This document shows positions 53,504 through 62,205 of a stretch of DNA of 64,000 nucleotides, piece after piece. The translations under genes were made by a program, and so were the position numbers. Source of the DNA: an uncultured Shewanella sp. (GTDB taxonomy: Bacteria; Pseudomonadota; Gammaproteobacteria; Enterobacterales; Shewanellaceae); assembly GCA_947503555.1 (NCBI GenBank), contig CANNEE010000002.1, positions 372,001 through 436,000 on the forward strand. Reading direction: 5' to 3'. How positions within the stretch are numbered: position 1 is the stretch's first letter; each line of letters starts with the position of its first letter. The notes beneath the pieces were generated by a model that did no database searches, was not told where the DNA came from, and saw only the letters and a list, made by a program, of their open reading frames with translations.

Positions 53504-53527
53504 AAAAAAGCCCCGCGTTAGCGAGGC
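53504..53527 (-). terminator. terminator of the tRNA gene
   Basis: On the minus strand GCCTCGC-TAAC-GCGGGGC followed by TTTTTTG, starting 33 bases after the tRNA 3' end. Confidence 0.8.
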
Positions 53528-53559
53528 CTTTGCTAGATGCCGCAGCACCTAATTGAATA

Positions 53560-53635
53560 TGGTGCCCGAACCCGGAATCGAACCAGGGACACGAGGATTT
53601 TCAATCCTCTGCTCTACCAACTGAGCTATTCGGGC
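53560..53635 (-). tRNA. tRNA-Phe (GAA)
   Basis: 76 bases with an encoded CCA end. Acceptor arms GCCCGAA / TTCGGGC pair; D-arm AGCTCAGTTGGTAGAGC, anticodon arm GAGGA-TTGAAAA-TCCTC giving anticodon GAA, and T-arm with GGTTCGATTCC. Single tRNA followed by its own terminator. Confidence 0.96.
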
Positions 53636-53806
53636 GACGGGGTGCATTAAAAAGCTTTTGGCGGTTTGAGTCAACTATTTTCTTTATAATATTGCTAACT
53701 TTAGGTCGTTTGCCTGTCTTTTATACTTTATGTTGGATTTTACACCAATATAGCTTTTACTCTTACCATTTAAGCCTTGTATGGGGTTAGGCCATTTATG
53801 GGCCAC

Positions 53807-54268
53807 TTAAGGCTTTACTGCGCGAACTATCGGATTTTGTAGGCTAATGAGTGTCTCAGTTGATTGAATCTCATCAATGGATTGAATGCGGTTAATTAGC
53901 ACATGCTGTAAGCCGTCGATAGACTGACACATGACTTTGACAAATACACTATAGTGGCCTGTGGTGTAATAGGCTTCGACGACCTCTTCAAGGGCATTGA
54001 GTTTGGCGATAGCGGCAGGGTAATCTCCCGCGCTTTTAAGGTTGATACCGATAAAACAGCAAACATCGTAACCTAATGCTTTAGGATTAACGCTGATCTG
54101 TGCGCCAGTGATGATCCCTGCTTGCTTCATCTTTTCGACTCGCACATGTATGGTACCGGCGCTGACGCTAAAGCGCTTCGCTAGTTCGGCAAAAGGTGTG
54201 CGAGCATCTTGCATCAATGCTTCCAGAATTTGATTATCTAGCTGATCTCGCTGAAATGACATATCCAT
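53807..54268 (-). CDS. asnC: Lrp-family regulator AsnC
   Basis: 153 residues, very close to E. coli AsnC along its length (ARTPFAELAKRFSVSAGTIHVRVEKMKQAGIITGA, EAYYTTGHYSVFVKVMC, HVLINRIQSIDEIQSTETLISLQNPI). HTH at the N-terminus, ligand-binding RAM domain after it. AsnC senses asparagine and controls asparagine synthetase asnA in enterics; asnA is not adjacent here. AAGG lies eight bases before ATG 54268. Confidence 0.93.
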   Translation of the reverse strand: MDMSFQRDQLDNQILEALMQDARTPFAELAKRFSVSAGTIHVRVEKMKQAGIITGAQISVNPKALGYDVCCFIGINLKSAGDYPAAIAKLNALEEVVEAYYTTGHYSVFVKVMCQSIDGLQHVLINRIQSIDEIQSTETLISLQNPIVRAVKP

Positions 54269-54387
54269 AACTTTGCCTTACATGAATTCAAGTTTGAACA
54301 TGAATTTACGACTTTTATTGCATAAAAACCACTATTTTTACCATTTACTGTTAACTCAGTGGAGCAAAAATAGCCAAAACGCCTCTG

Positions 54388-54411
54388 ATGAGTGCGTGGT
54401 TATGCACTCAT
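54388..54411 (-). terminator. hairpin downstream of rluA
   Basis: ATGAGTGC / GCACTCAT with an 8-base loop, 17 bases past the rluA stop; only a short T run follows on the minus strand. Confidence 0.45.
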
Positions 54412-54427
54412 TAAAGATGATAATGAC

Positions 54428-55105
54428 TTATTGTTCGCCTTCGGCCTGAAGAAAAGGAACCTCGGCGTTGAAGGTCATTGGCTCTCCACTATAGGGATGA
54501 GCTATGGTTAGGCTGGTGGCGTGGAGCAATAATCTATCGGCAAGCTTTTTAGCGAGAGGATCTGCGTAGAAGCCATCGCCAAGAATAGGGTGGCCTAGTG
54601 CCATCATATGAACTCTGAGTTGATGGGAGCGGCCTGTTATCGGCGTGAGCTTGACTAGTGTCGAGCGTTGCCCTTTGCTCTCCACTTCATAGTGGGTGAG
54701 GGAAGGCTTACCTATCTTATGGTCGACTTTCTGTTTTGGTCTATTTGGCCAGTCACAAATCAGCGGCAGCTCGACACTGCCAGTTGCTTGTTTCACATGA
54801 CCAGCGACTCGAGCAAAGTAAGTTTTTTGGGTTTCACGATCGCGAAATTGCCGCTTGAGCTCTTTTTCTGCATTACGCCTAAGGGCTACTACTATGACGC
54901 CAGAAGTCGCCATATCCAGTCTGTGCACGATTTGCGCATTAGGATGTTGTTCAAGTACTCGGCTATAAACGCTGTCATTGTGGGCGGGATCGCGTCCCGG
55001 CACGCTAAGTAGTCCTGACGGTTTGTTGACCACCAAAATATCTTTATCTTGATGAAGAATATCCAGCCATGGCTCGGTGGGTGGTTGGTATACAAAATCA
55101 GGCAT
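54428..55105 (-). CDS. rluA: dual-specificity 23S rRNA/tRNA pseudouridine synthase RluA
   Basis: 225 residues from ATG 55105 (MPDFVYQPPTEPWLDIL matches the usual RluA start); a TTG at 55135 would add 10 residues. NKPSGLLSVPGR, catalytic Asp in VHRLDMATSGVIVVAL, LPLICDWPNRPKQKVD and ITGRSHQLRVHM are diagnostic. Modifies U746 of 23S rRNA and U32 of some tRNAs. Repeat copy D lies upstream of it. Confidence 0.94.
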   Translation of the reverse strand: MPDFVYQPPTEPWLDILHQDKDILVVNKPSGLLSVPGRDPAHNDSVYSRVLEQHPNAQIVHRLDMATSGVIVVALRRNAEKELKRQFRDRETQKTYFARVAGHVKQATGSVELPLICDWPNRPKQKVDHKIGKPSLTHYEVESKGQRSTLVKLTPITGRSHQLRVHMMALGHPILGDGFYADPLAKKLADRLLLHATSLTIAHPYSGEPMTFNAEVPFLQAEGEQ

Positions 55106-55194
55106 AATCTTTGCTCGGTTAAAACTGCGCGGCAAAGATAACCTTAGCTAGCGGTAGATGCAAGCTGCTCGTCGTTTTGATACCAGATAGCCTA

Positions 55195-55458
55195 GGGGCT
55201 GTTGATCTTTCAAGGTTGTTTTTGCAGCGGTTTACAGCGTGCTTAAACAAGGCAGAGCTTGTGCGGTGTAGTTATTCTACATAAATAAGCGATAACGCAG
55301 TAGAAGTGCGCTGTAAACGCTGCCCTTTGGGCGCGATTCAATGACATTTTCTCCTTGTTGAACGAGAATTTACTTAGATTGCTAAGCTTCACCTCGTTCG
55401 CCGCGATAAAATGCCATTGACTGAGCGCAAAAACTAATCTGCAAAGGTCAACAGTCCC
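55195..55458 (+). mobile_element. 264-bp MITE-like repeat, copy D, flanked by TA
   Basis: GGGGCTGTTGATCTTTC at the left, AAAGGTCAACAGTCCC at the right, TA at 55193-55194 and 55459-55460. On the minus strand the right TA plus the first G of the element form the TAG stop of the membrane-protein gene, as in copy C. It lies between two minus-strand genes and separates rluA from the upstream cluster. Confidence 0.9.
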
Positions 55459-55748
55459 TAAGAAAACGCGTCACCGTTTAAGTGCATTATGGTGAAGGTC
55501 CAAACCACAAAAGCCAGCGGTATATGCACTAGACCGTAGAAGACTTGATCTAAGCGTTTCATTCCCTGTGCTTGCCAAGTTAAATAGCAGTGCATAAGGA
55601 TAATCGCCGGAAATAGGCAATAAAGAGGCACTAGGGCTATCAGGCTTGCTGGTGGAAAAATCACGCCTGCAATCAGTGCCCACAACACCATAATGCCAGT
55701 GGTAATTGGCGGCGCGGCAATAGGATATTGCTCTGGATAGGGGAACAT
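55458..55748 (-). CDS. small three-helix membrane protein, unknown
   Basis: 96 residues; AAGGAAGAG before the ATG. Hydrophobic helices about 15-37, 39-58 and 68-90. Not recognised. Third gene of a minus-strand cluster behind the methyltransferase gene (34 bases). Its stop codon is completed by repeat copy D. Confidence 0.7.
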   Translation of the reverse strand: MFPYPEQYPIAAPPITTGIMVLWALIAGVIFPPASLIALVPLYCLFPAIILMHCYLTWQAQGMKRLDQVFYGLVHIPLAFVVWTFTIMHLNGDAFS

Positions 55749-55782
55749 GCTCTTCCTTAAGGTTTTTATTTTGTTAGGCTAA

Positions 55783-56301
55783 TTATGGCTTACGAGCAAT
55801 TAATTGTGCCTTAAAAGCGGCATTGGCACCTGGGCTGGCGATAATTTTCCCTTCTTTATGATGCATAAGTTGCCAGCTTTGAAATACTTGAGTTATTTCA
55901 TCGGTTTTTAACAGAAAATCAGGATTTCTAGGACGACCAATGTTGGCTTGCGCCTCTGTAAAAGTCTCATAAAAAATGAGCCCTCCAGACTTTAACGCGT
56001 TTTGAATTTGTGGAAAAAGCGGCCTGTGTAGGTAATTAAAGACCAGCACAACATCGTATTTCGCTTCATCTAAGGTGGGAGCTGATTCAGCTTCCATATC
56101 CCACTGGGAAAACTCACAATCAGGATAATCAGAGGCCGTTATTTGGCTGATATCCCTATCGACAAAGTGAACTTGGGCGCCTTGCTCAGCAAACCAAAGG
56201 CCGTTTCTACCCTTGCCACAGGCTAAGTCTAACACCCTTAACTGTTTTATCGAGTAAGGGCGCCAATCAAATTCTTTGATGAGGGTCGATGTCGTAGCCA
56301 T
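55783..56301 (-). CDS. class I SAM-dependent methyltransferase (TehB-like)
   Basis: 172 residues. SAM motif I VLDLACGKGRNGLWFAEQGAQVHFVDRD, motif II DVVLVFNYLHRPLF and LKSGGLIFYETF. Similar in plan to tellurite-resistance TehB-type methyltransferases; the substrate is unknown. Its ATG overlaps the stop of the preceding gene (TAATG), so translation is coupled. Confidence 0.85.
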   Translation of the reverse strand: MATTSTLIKEFDWRPYSIKQLRVLDLACGKGRNGLWFAEQGAQVHFVDRDISQITASDYPDCEFSQWDMEAESAPTLDEAKYDVVLVFNYLHRPLFPQIQNALKSGGLIFYETFTEAQANIGRPRNPDFLLKTDEITQVFQSWQLMHHKEGKIIASPGANAAFKAQLIARKP

Positions 56302-56711
56302 TAACCTTTAATCTCTTTTTTACTGTGGATCTGTTTTCTATGAACAATCGAATAGTGTCTAAGTCCAGCAGGACCGTGGGAGACAAGTACCGATAGAAGT
56401 AATACGGTAATAAAGATACTGGGTTTATATTCGGCAAGAGGAATAAACAGACATAACAGGCCGACTTTAGCTAAGGTTAACACTCCTTTAAGTTGGATCA
56501 GCCAACGCCAGTCTCTAACCACTTCCCACAGTAATAATAGGGAGCCCGTTACCATGGCGAGGAGCCAGTAGTTAAGCCAGGTTGCTTGAGGAACTTGCAG
56601 TAAAATGCCTCCGCCAGATCCTACTATACCGAGAATGTGCAATGCCCTTAGGCTTGTTTTTGCAATGCGCTGGGACCAGAACTGGGCTTCTGAAAGTGTG
56701 TTTTTGGCCAT
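56301..56711 (-). CDS. membrane protein, unknown
   Basis: 136 residues, four hydrophobic helices (about 22-40, 46-63, 75-94, 98-117) with HGPAGLRHYSIVHRKQ at the cytoplasmic end. Not recognised. First gene of the cluster membrane protein - methyltransferase - small membrane protein, with the TAATG coupling to the next. Confidence 0.75.
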   Translation of the reverse strand: MAKNTLSEAQFWSQRIAKTSLRALHILGIVGSGGGILLQVPQATWLNYWLLAMVTGSLLLLWEVVRDWRWLIQLKGVLTLAKVGLLCLFIPLAEYKPSIFITVLLLSVLVSHGPAGLRHYSIVHRKQIHSKKEIKG

Positions 56712-56960
56712 GTCGGGTTTCTTTGTTAGTGAATGACTAGCAACCTAACAGAAGTGGGTTACTTTACTGTTTGCGCGCTTATTTTAGCAGTTGCCCAACT
56801 AAAGCTCTATTATCAAGTCTATGATTCCACTGGTGATAGCTAGATCTAGCTCTAATTATGTTTATTTATATGAGTTTTAAACTGACTCTAGCAAAGACAA
56901 ATAGGGCACTTTTGCTTACACTGGCTGTAATTTTATGACTGAATTTTAGGTAGATTGGCT

Positions 56961-57950
56961 ATGAAAATTGGCTTTTTTAGTGCGAAGAATTACGACATTC
57001 AATACTTTAATGAAAAGAATCAAAAGTTTGGGGCTGAGATTGAGTATTTTGATTATCGTCTAAGCTCACAGATTGTTAAATTGGTTCATGGCTATGAAGT
57101 GATCTGTGCTTTTGTTAATGATTCTCTATGTGAAGATATCTTGGTTGAATTAGCGGCAAACGGTACCAAGGTGATCGCCATGCGCTGTGCTGGTTTTAAC
57201 AATGTCGACTTAGATGCGGCAAAACGCCTTGGCTTAAAGGTGGTGAATGTCCCTGCTTATTCTCCTGAATCTGTTGCTGAGCACACTATCGCCTTGATGT
57301 TGACCTTAAATCGTAAAACCCATAAGTCTTATCAAAGAACCCGTGATGCTAACTTCTCCTTAGAAGGGCTAGTGGGCTTTAATATGCATGGCAAGACAGT
57401 GGGTGTTATTGGTACTGGTAAAATTGGTGTGGCGACAATCAAGATCCTGCAAGGTTTTGGCTGTAAAGTGATAGCTTATGATCCCTATCCAAATCCAGCG
57501 GTTGAAGCCTTAGGTGTCGAGTATGTCAGCCTAGATGAGATGTATCCGCAAAGCGATATCATTAGCCTGCATTGCCCACTAACGCCTGAAAATCATCACT
57601 TACTCAATGAAGAGTCGTTTGCCAAGATGAAGCAAGGTGTCATGGTGGTTAACACCAGTCGTGGTGGCCTGCTTAATGCCACCGATGCTATCGAAGCCTT
57701 GAAGACAGGTAAGATAGGCTCTCTAGGTTTAGATGTTTATGAAAACGAGAAGGAGCTTTTCTTCCAAGATAAGTCTAATGAGATTATTCAAGATGATGTC
57801 TTTAGACGCTTGTCTGCTTGCCACAATGTGGTATTCAGCGGTCATCAGGCTTTCTTGACCGATGAAGCTTTAGGTTCTATTGCCGAGACCACACTGCAAA
57901 ATGTCAAAACCCTAATGGCGGGTGAAAAATGCCCTAATGAGCTTTTCTAA
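56961..57950 (+). CDS. ldhA: D-lactate dehydrogenase, fermentative (LdhA)
   Basis: 329 residues from ATG 56961. MKIGFFSAKNYDIQYFNEKN start, NAD motif GVIGTGKIG, substrate Arg in NTSRGGLLN, Glu in LDVYENEKELF and catalytic His in FSGHQAFLT. Reduces pyruvate to D-lactate with NADH in anaerobic growth. Single gene. Confidence 0.93.
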   Translation: MKIGFFSAKNYDIQYFNEKNQKFGAEIEYFDYRLSSQIVKLVHGYEVICAFVNDSLCEDILVELAANGTKVIAMRCAGFNNVDLDAAKRLGLKVVNVPAYSPESVAEHTIALMLTLNRKTHKSYQRTRDANFSLEGLVGFNMHGKTVGVIGTGKIGVATIKILQGFGCKVIAYDPYPNPAVEALGVEYVSLDEMYPQSDIISLHCPLTPENHHLLNEESFAKMKQGVMVVNTSRGGLLNATDAIEALKTGKIGSLGLDVYENEKELFFQDKSNEIIQDDVFRRLSACHNVVFSGHQAFLTDEALGSIAETTLQNVKTLMAGEKCPNELF

Positions 57951-58038
57951 AGAGTCACTTTCAGCTTTATAAATTAGCTTTGTTCTCAGGCGTATTACTT
58001 AGATAATGCGCCTGATTTTTTAGTTAAGAGTAATCAAG

Positions 58039-58782
58039 ATGTCAGACTTTACCTTGCTGCACCAAAGTCAAAATGAGTTTGGTCAGCTGATGGTGCTAGA
58101 TAGCAAGACCACAAGGATACTCGCCTTTGGTGATAATGATGAGCAGAGTAAGCTACTTAAACTCAGCCCTCATATTCCCCAACACACCTATGTGCAAGCC
58201 ATGTTGTTGGTGCTGCTATTTTGTCAGCCCAAAAGCGCTATTGTATTGGGCCTGGGTGGAGGCGGATTGATCCATGCCCTGCGACACTTTGATAGTGGTA
58301 TTAAGCTGACCGGAGTCGAGATAAACCCAGATGTGATTGAGGTGGCTAAGCGCTACTTTCAGTTGCCTATAGGTAAAAAGCTAAAATTGATTAATCAAGA
58401 TGCCAGTGATTTCTTAGCAGAAGGCTCCCACAAACGAGTCGATCTGATTTTTGCCGATCTCTACAATTTTGATGGTGCCGACAGTGCTCAGCATTCCAAG
58501 ACCTTTATCGAGCAAAGTGCTGCGCTATTAAAGAGTGATGGCTTTTTGGTGATTAACGGCTGGAAAGAGCAGAAGTTCGATGATTCGCTTTTGCTCTATT
58601 TGCAACAGGAGTTCGTCGATATACGCGCTTGTTTAACAGGAGCTGGCAATTGGGTAGTGATAGCCGCCAAGCAAAAACATGCTGTGACGCAAAGTGCGAT
58701 GAAAGCTAAAGCGATGGAGCTATCTCAAAGGTTAGAGTTTCAGTTGACGCGCAGCTTAACTCGTTTTGAACACTGGGAATGA
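58039..58782 (+). CDS. spermidine synthase-like protein
   Basis: 247 residues. Core fold IVLGLGGGGLIHALRHFDSGIKLTGVEINPDVIEVAKRYF and INQDASDFL..DLIFADLYNFDG is that of spermidine synthase/fused SAM enzymes, but the N-terminal substrate-binding tetramer domain is shortened. It may aminopropylate polyamines or methylate another small molecule. Single gene after ldhA. Confidence 0.82.
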   Translation: MSDFTLLHQSQNEFGQLMVLDSKTTRILAFGDNDEQSKLLKLSPHIPQHTYVQAMLLVLLFCQPKSAIVLGLGGGGLIHALRHFDSGIKLTGVEINPDVIEVAKRYFQLPIGKKLKLINQDASDFLAEGSHKRVDLIFADLYNFDGADSAQHSKTFIEQSAALLKSDGFLVINGWKEQKFDDSLLLYLQQEFVDIRACLTGAGNWVVIAAKQKHAVTQSAMKAKAMELSQRLEFQLTRSLTRFEHWE

Positions 58783-59031
58783 TGCGCTATACAAGGCTTT
58801 TAGCACTCACAACTGCTTACAATGACATAGAGCTAGGTAGTTTCTGGCAAGAGATAGCTAAGGGCATTGATGGACAAAACCGATAGCCAAAAAACGGGAT
58901 TCTGAAAAATCGATTACAACAATAGCTTTTATACGTTATATTTAATTTAAATCTCTCGTTATAGTACTTCACATCAACAGCGAACAATCAGTTTCGTTAA
59001 CTAAATACAGTACTTTTTGAGGGATTTATTT

Positions 59032-59601
59032 ATGTCACAATCAATTATCAATTCTCAACTTAAGCCTTTCTCTGCAACTGCATACCACAAAGGCGATTTC
59101 GTTCCAGTCTCTGAGCAAGACCTACTCGGTAAGTGGTCAGTGGTTTTCTTCTACCCAGCGGACTTTACCTTTGTATGTCCAACTGAGCTAGGAGATATGG
59201 CGGATCATTATGAGCAGCTGCAATCTATGGGTGTTGAAGTGTACTCAGTATCGACTGACACTCACTTTACTCACAAAGCATGGCATGACAGCTCAGATAC
59301 TATAGGTAAGTTGCAGTTCCCTATGATTGGTGACCCAACAGGTATCATTAGCCGCAACTTCGGCGTCATGATTGAAGAAGATGGTTTAGCGCTACGCGGT
59401 ACCTTCGTTATCAACCCTGAAGGTGAGATCAAAGTCGCTGAAATTCATGATTTAGGTATAGGCCGTAGTGCTAGCGAGTTAGTTCGTAAAATTCAAGCGG
59501 CGCAATATGTTGCAGAGCATGATGGTGAAGTTTGTCCAGCAGCGTGGACTCCGGGTGAAGAGACGTTAGCGCCTTCCCTAGACCTAGTCGGCAAAATTTA
59601 A
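59032..59601 (+). CDS. ahpC: alkyl hydroperoxide reductase subunit AhpC
   Basis: 189 residues from ATG 59032 with GAGGGA at 59020-59025. 2-Cys peroxiredoxin: peroxidatic Cys in DFTFVCPTELGD, resolving Cys in GEVCPAAW, FPMIGDPTG. Reduces peroxides in the cytoplasm and is reduced by AhpF, encoded next. It should be more abundant than AhpF; a hairpin between the genes supports this. Confidence 0.96.
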   Translation: MSQSIINSQLKPFSATAYHKGDFVPVSEQDLLGKWSVVFFYPADFTFVCPTELGDMADHYEQLQSMGVEVYSVSTDTHFTHKAWHDSSDTIGKLQFPMIGDPTGIISRNFGVMIEEDGLALRGTFVINPEGEIKVAEIHDLGIGRSASELVRKIQAAQYVAEHDGEVCPAAWTPGEETLAPSLDLVGKI

Positions 59602-59629
59602 TCTAAGCCGTTACTTTCCTCACTGTTTG

Positions 59630-59654
59630 AATGAGCCTGTATTTCAGGCTCATT
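59630..59654 (+). other. intercistronic hairpin between ahpC and ahpF
   Basis: AATGAGCCTG / CAGGCTCATT, 5-base loop, no T run after it. A stable 3' end or partial terminator that would favour ahpC over ahpF mRNA. Confidence 0.6.
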
Positions 59655-59681
59655 AAAGAATTTCGATTTCAAGGAGCCATC

Positions 59682-61244
59682 ATGTTAGATGCCACACTAA
59701 AAACTCAGCTTAAGACCTACCTGCAAAACCTGAAAACTCCGGTTGAGCTTTATGTTTCGGCCGATGGCTCGGCAAAAGCAAAAGAGCTACAAGCACTTGC
59801 CGAAGATATTAATCAGCTATCTGATAAAGTCAGCCTGCACCAAGCTGAAGATAAACGTTCGCCGTCTATGTTAGTGACTAACCCAGAGCTAAAGTCACAA
59901 ATTCGTTTTGCTGGTCTGCCTATGGGCCATGAGTTTACCTCTTTAGTTTTGGCACTGCTTCACTCTGGTGGTCATCCCATTAAGCTTGAGGATGAGGTGA
60001 TTGAGCAGATCAAATCACTACCCGGTGAGTATCATTTTGAGACCTATGTGTCACTGAGCTGCCAAAACTGCCCAGATGTGGTGCAAGCGCTGAATATGAT
60101 GGCGGCAATCAATCCTAATATCACTAACGTGATGATAGATGGCGCACTGTTCCAAGATGAAGTTAATGAGCGCAATATTATGGCTGTGCCAAGCGTATAC
60201 CTTAACGGTAAGCCGTTTGCACAAGGTAGAATCAATCTGACTGAAATTCTTAATAAGCTAGATACTGGCGCCGAGGAGCGCAAGGCTCAAGCCATTAGCG
60301 CTAAAGAAGCATTTGAAGTGTTAGTGATAGGTGGTGGTCCAGCAGGGGCTTCAGCGGCTATTTATGCAGCGCGTAAAGGCTTGCGTACTGGTATTGTTGC
60401 CGACAAATTTGGTGGTCAAGTTGCTGAAACAGTCGGTATTGAAAACTTTATCTCGGTTAAAGCGACAGAAGGGCCTAAGTTAGTGGCTAATCTTGAAGCC
60501 CATGTGAACGACTATGATGTCGATATCATGGATAACCAAAGAGCGTTAAAGCTTAAGCCTGGTGAGCTGTTTGAGCTTGAATTAGAGTCTGGCGCTTTGG
60601 TTCGCAGTCACTCTGTGATTATCGCGACAGGTGCCCGCTGGAGAGAGATGAATGTTCCTGGTGAGCAAGAGTATCGCGGTAAAGGAGTCGCCTACTGCCC
60701 ACATTGTGACGGCCCTTTGTTTAAAGGTAAGCGCGTAGCTGTCATTGGTGGTGGTAACTCAGGAATTGAAGCGGCTATCGATTTAGCCAATATCGTTGAG
60801 CATGTCACTGTACTTGAGTTTGATAGCAAACTCAGAGCCGATGACGTATTGCAGCGTAAAGCTAAGTCCATGGGGAATATCGAGATTATTACTCAGGCTA
60901 TGACAACTGAGGTGACAGGTGATGGTACTCGCGTCAATGGCTTAAACTATACCGATAGAGCCACGGGTGAGAGTCATCATGTCGAGCTAGCAGGCATATT
61001 TGTACAAATCGGTTTAGTGCCTAATGCAGAGTGGTTAAAAGGTACCATTGATTTGAGCGATAGAGGTGAAATCTTGGTTGATGCTAAGGGGGAAACCTCA
61101 ATCCCGGGCTTGTTTGCCGCAGGTGATGTTACCAACTCGCCCTATAAGCAGATCATTATCGCTATGGGTAGCGGTGCAACAGCCTCACTAGGCGCCTTTG
61201 ATTACTTGATTCGCTCAAGTGCTGGTGACGAGAAAGCCGCTTAA
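59682..61244 (+). CDS. ahpF: alkyl hydroperoxide reductase subunit AhpF
   Basis: 520 residues from ATG 59682, AAGGAG at 59671-59676. N-terminal double thioredoxin domain with SCQNCPD, then FAD domain ([21 protein letters not shown]), the thioredoxin-reductase-like disulfide CPHCDGP, the NAD(P)H site [15 protein letters not shown] and [19 protein letters not shown]-dependent reductant of AhpC. Followed by a strong terminator. Confidence 0.96.
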   Translation: MLDATLKTQLKTYLQNLKTPVELYVSADGSAKAKELQALAEDINQLSDKVSLHQAEDKRSPSMLVTNPELKSQIRFAGLPMGHEFTSLVLALLHSGGHPIKLEDEVIEQIKSLPGEYHFETYVSLSCQNCPDVVQALNMMAAINPNITNVMIDGALFQDEVNERNIMAVPSVYLNGKPFAQGRINLTEILNKLDTGAEERKAQAISAKEAFEVLVIGGGPAGASAAIYAARKGLRTGIVADKFGGQVAETVGIENFISVKATEGPKLVANLEAHVNDYDVDIMDNQRALKLKPGELFELELESGALVRSHSVIIATGARWREMNVPGEQEYRGKGVAYCPHCDGPLFKGKRVAVIGGGNSGIEAAIDLANIVEHVTVLEFDSKLRADDVLQRKAKSMGNIEIITQAMTTEVTGDGTRVNGLNYTDRATGESHHVELAGIFVQIGLVPNAEWLKGTIDLSDRGEILVDAKGETSIPGLFAAGDVTNSPYKQIIIAMGSGATASLGAFDYLIRSSAGDEKAA

Positions 61245-61272
61245 GGATAGACAAAACAAAGTGTTAATTTAC

Positions 61273-61306
61273 AACCACCGACATTAAGTCGGTGGTTTTG
61301 TTTTTG
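61273..61306 (+). terminator. terminator of ahpCF
   Basis: AACCACCGAC / GTCGGTGGTT (ATTAA loop) followed by TTGTTTTTG, 29 bases after the ahpF stop. Confidence 0.9.
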
Positions 61307-61353
61307 TGTTAGCTAGCTTAGAATGAGGCTCAAATTTTTTTAAGGGAGTTAAT

Positions 61354-61767
61354 ATGAAAGGTGCAGGTGGAACATCCGGTGGCATAGGCCAGTTTTTTAT
61401 CGGCCTTGCCATGATGTGCGCAGGCTTTTATTTGTTGCTTAACTCGGTGCAGGTGACCTCAGGCTTTGGTATGGGCTATAGCCTTTATAGTATGAATGCC
61501 TTTGGCCAAGGTTTTTCGATTACCAGTGGTATGGTGATGGTGCCTTTCATCTTTGGTGTAGGGATACTTTTTTATAATGGCCGCAACCCGATAGGTTGGT
61601 TATTGACGGTCGGCGCTCTAGTGGCGCTAATTGCTGGGGTAATCACCTCTATTCAGTTTAGGTTTAAGGCGATGTCGGCCTTTGATTTAATCGTTATTTT
61701 AGTGCTTGCCTTTGGCGGTTTAGGCTTATTTATGCGGTCGTTAAAAGGGATGCCAGAATCCGATTAG
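61354..61767 (+). CDS. small membrane protein, unknown
   Basis: 137 residues; good site AAGGGAG. Gly-rich start (MKGAGGTSGGIGQFFIG), helices about 10-30, 56-75, 80-103 and 111-130. Not recognised; occurs alone. Confidence 0.75.
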   Translation: MKGAGGTSGGIGQFFIGLAMMCAGFYLLLNSVQVTSGFGMGYSLYSMNAFGQGFSITSGMVMVPFIFGVGILFYNGRNPIGWLLTVGALVALIAGVITSIQFRFKAMSAFDLIVILVLAFGGLGLFMRSLKGMPESD

Positions 61768-61835
61768 GTTATTAATCATTATCTGTTCTTTGTTTTGAAC
61801 TCATATTCATTAGCGAGAATGAAGCCGCATTCTCG

Positions 61836-62039
61836 CTAAACTTTAATATCAATATGATGACCTAGACTGCCTACTGGCTCTGGTGTTGTCACTTCTGCAG
61901 GTAGGGCCGCCGATTGGATTAATTGTAGGGCAATTTTACCTTCTGCTAACTGTTGCTGTTTAGCGAGCTGTGCCACTTTGACGCCACCGCCTTGCTCTAA
62001 ACTTGGTTCTAGGCTAGGGGAGTTTAAGGAAATCGACAT
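61836..62039 (-). CDS. YjfB-like small protein (putative motility protein)
   Basis: 67 residues, ATG with AGGAG upstream. VAQLAKQQQLAEGKIALQLIQSA followed by a linker and GSLGHHIDIKV fits the short YjfB-like family (a heptad-like helix ending in LGxxID). Biochemical role unknown. Gene is real rather than a shadow: it has its own ribosome site and no overlapping gene. Confidence 0.7.
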   Translation of the reverse strand: MSISLNSPSLEPSLEQGGGVKVAQLAKQQQLAEGKIALQLIQSAALPAEVTTPEPVGSLGHHIDIKV

Positions 62040-62148
62040 TAAGCGCTCCTATGATGATGTGAGGTCGACTTAATAGGATATCGGCGATAGTTGTTATAAC
62101 TTGAGTGTTTCTCTGTTTGCGCTGAATAGTAAAATGACGTTTAAAAGT

Positions 62149-62186
62149 AAAAAGCCTGCTGAAAGTGTATTTTCAGCAGGCTTTTT
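62149..62186. terminator. bidirectional terminator
   Basis: AAAAAGCCTGCTGAAA / TTTCAGCAGGCTTTTT, 16-bp perfect arms, 20 bases past the stop of the thioredoxin/DsbD-like gene. Confidence 0.92.
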
Positions 62187-62205
62187 GTTTGTGCTATTGG
62201 TTTTG

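Noticed and set aside
58922-58965. OxyR-like ATAG spaced motifs before ahpC
   Set aside because: ATAG and two GTTAT words are present, but their spacing and sequence do not match the four-element OxyR pattern well enough to claim.
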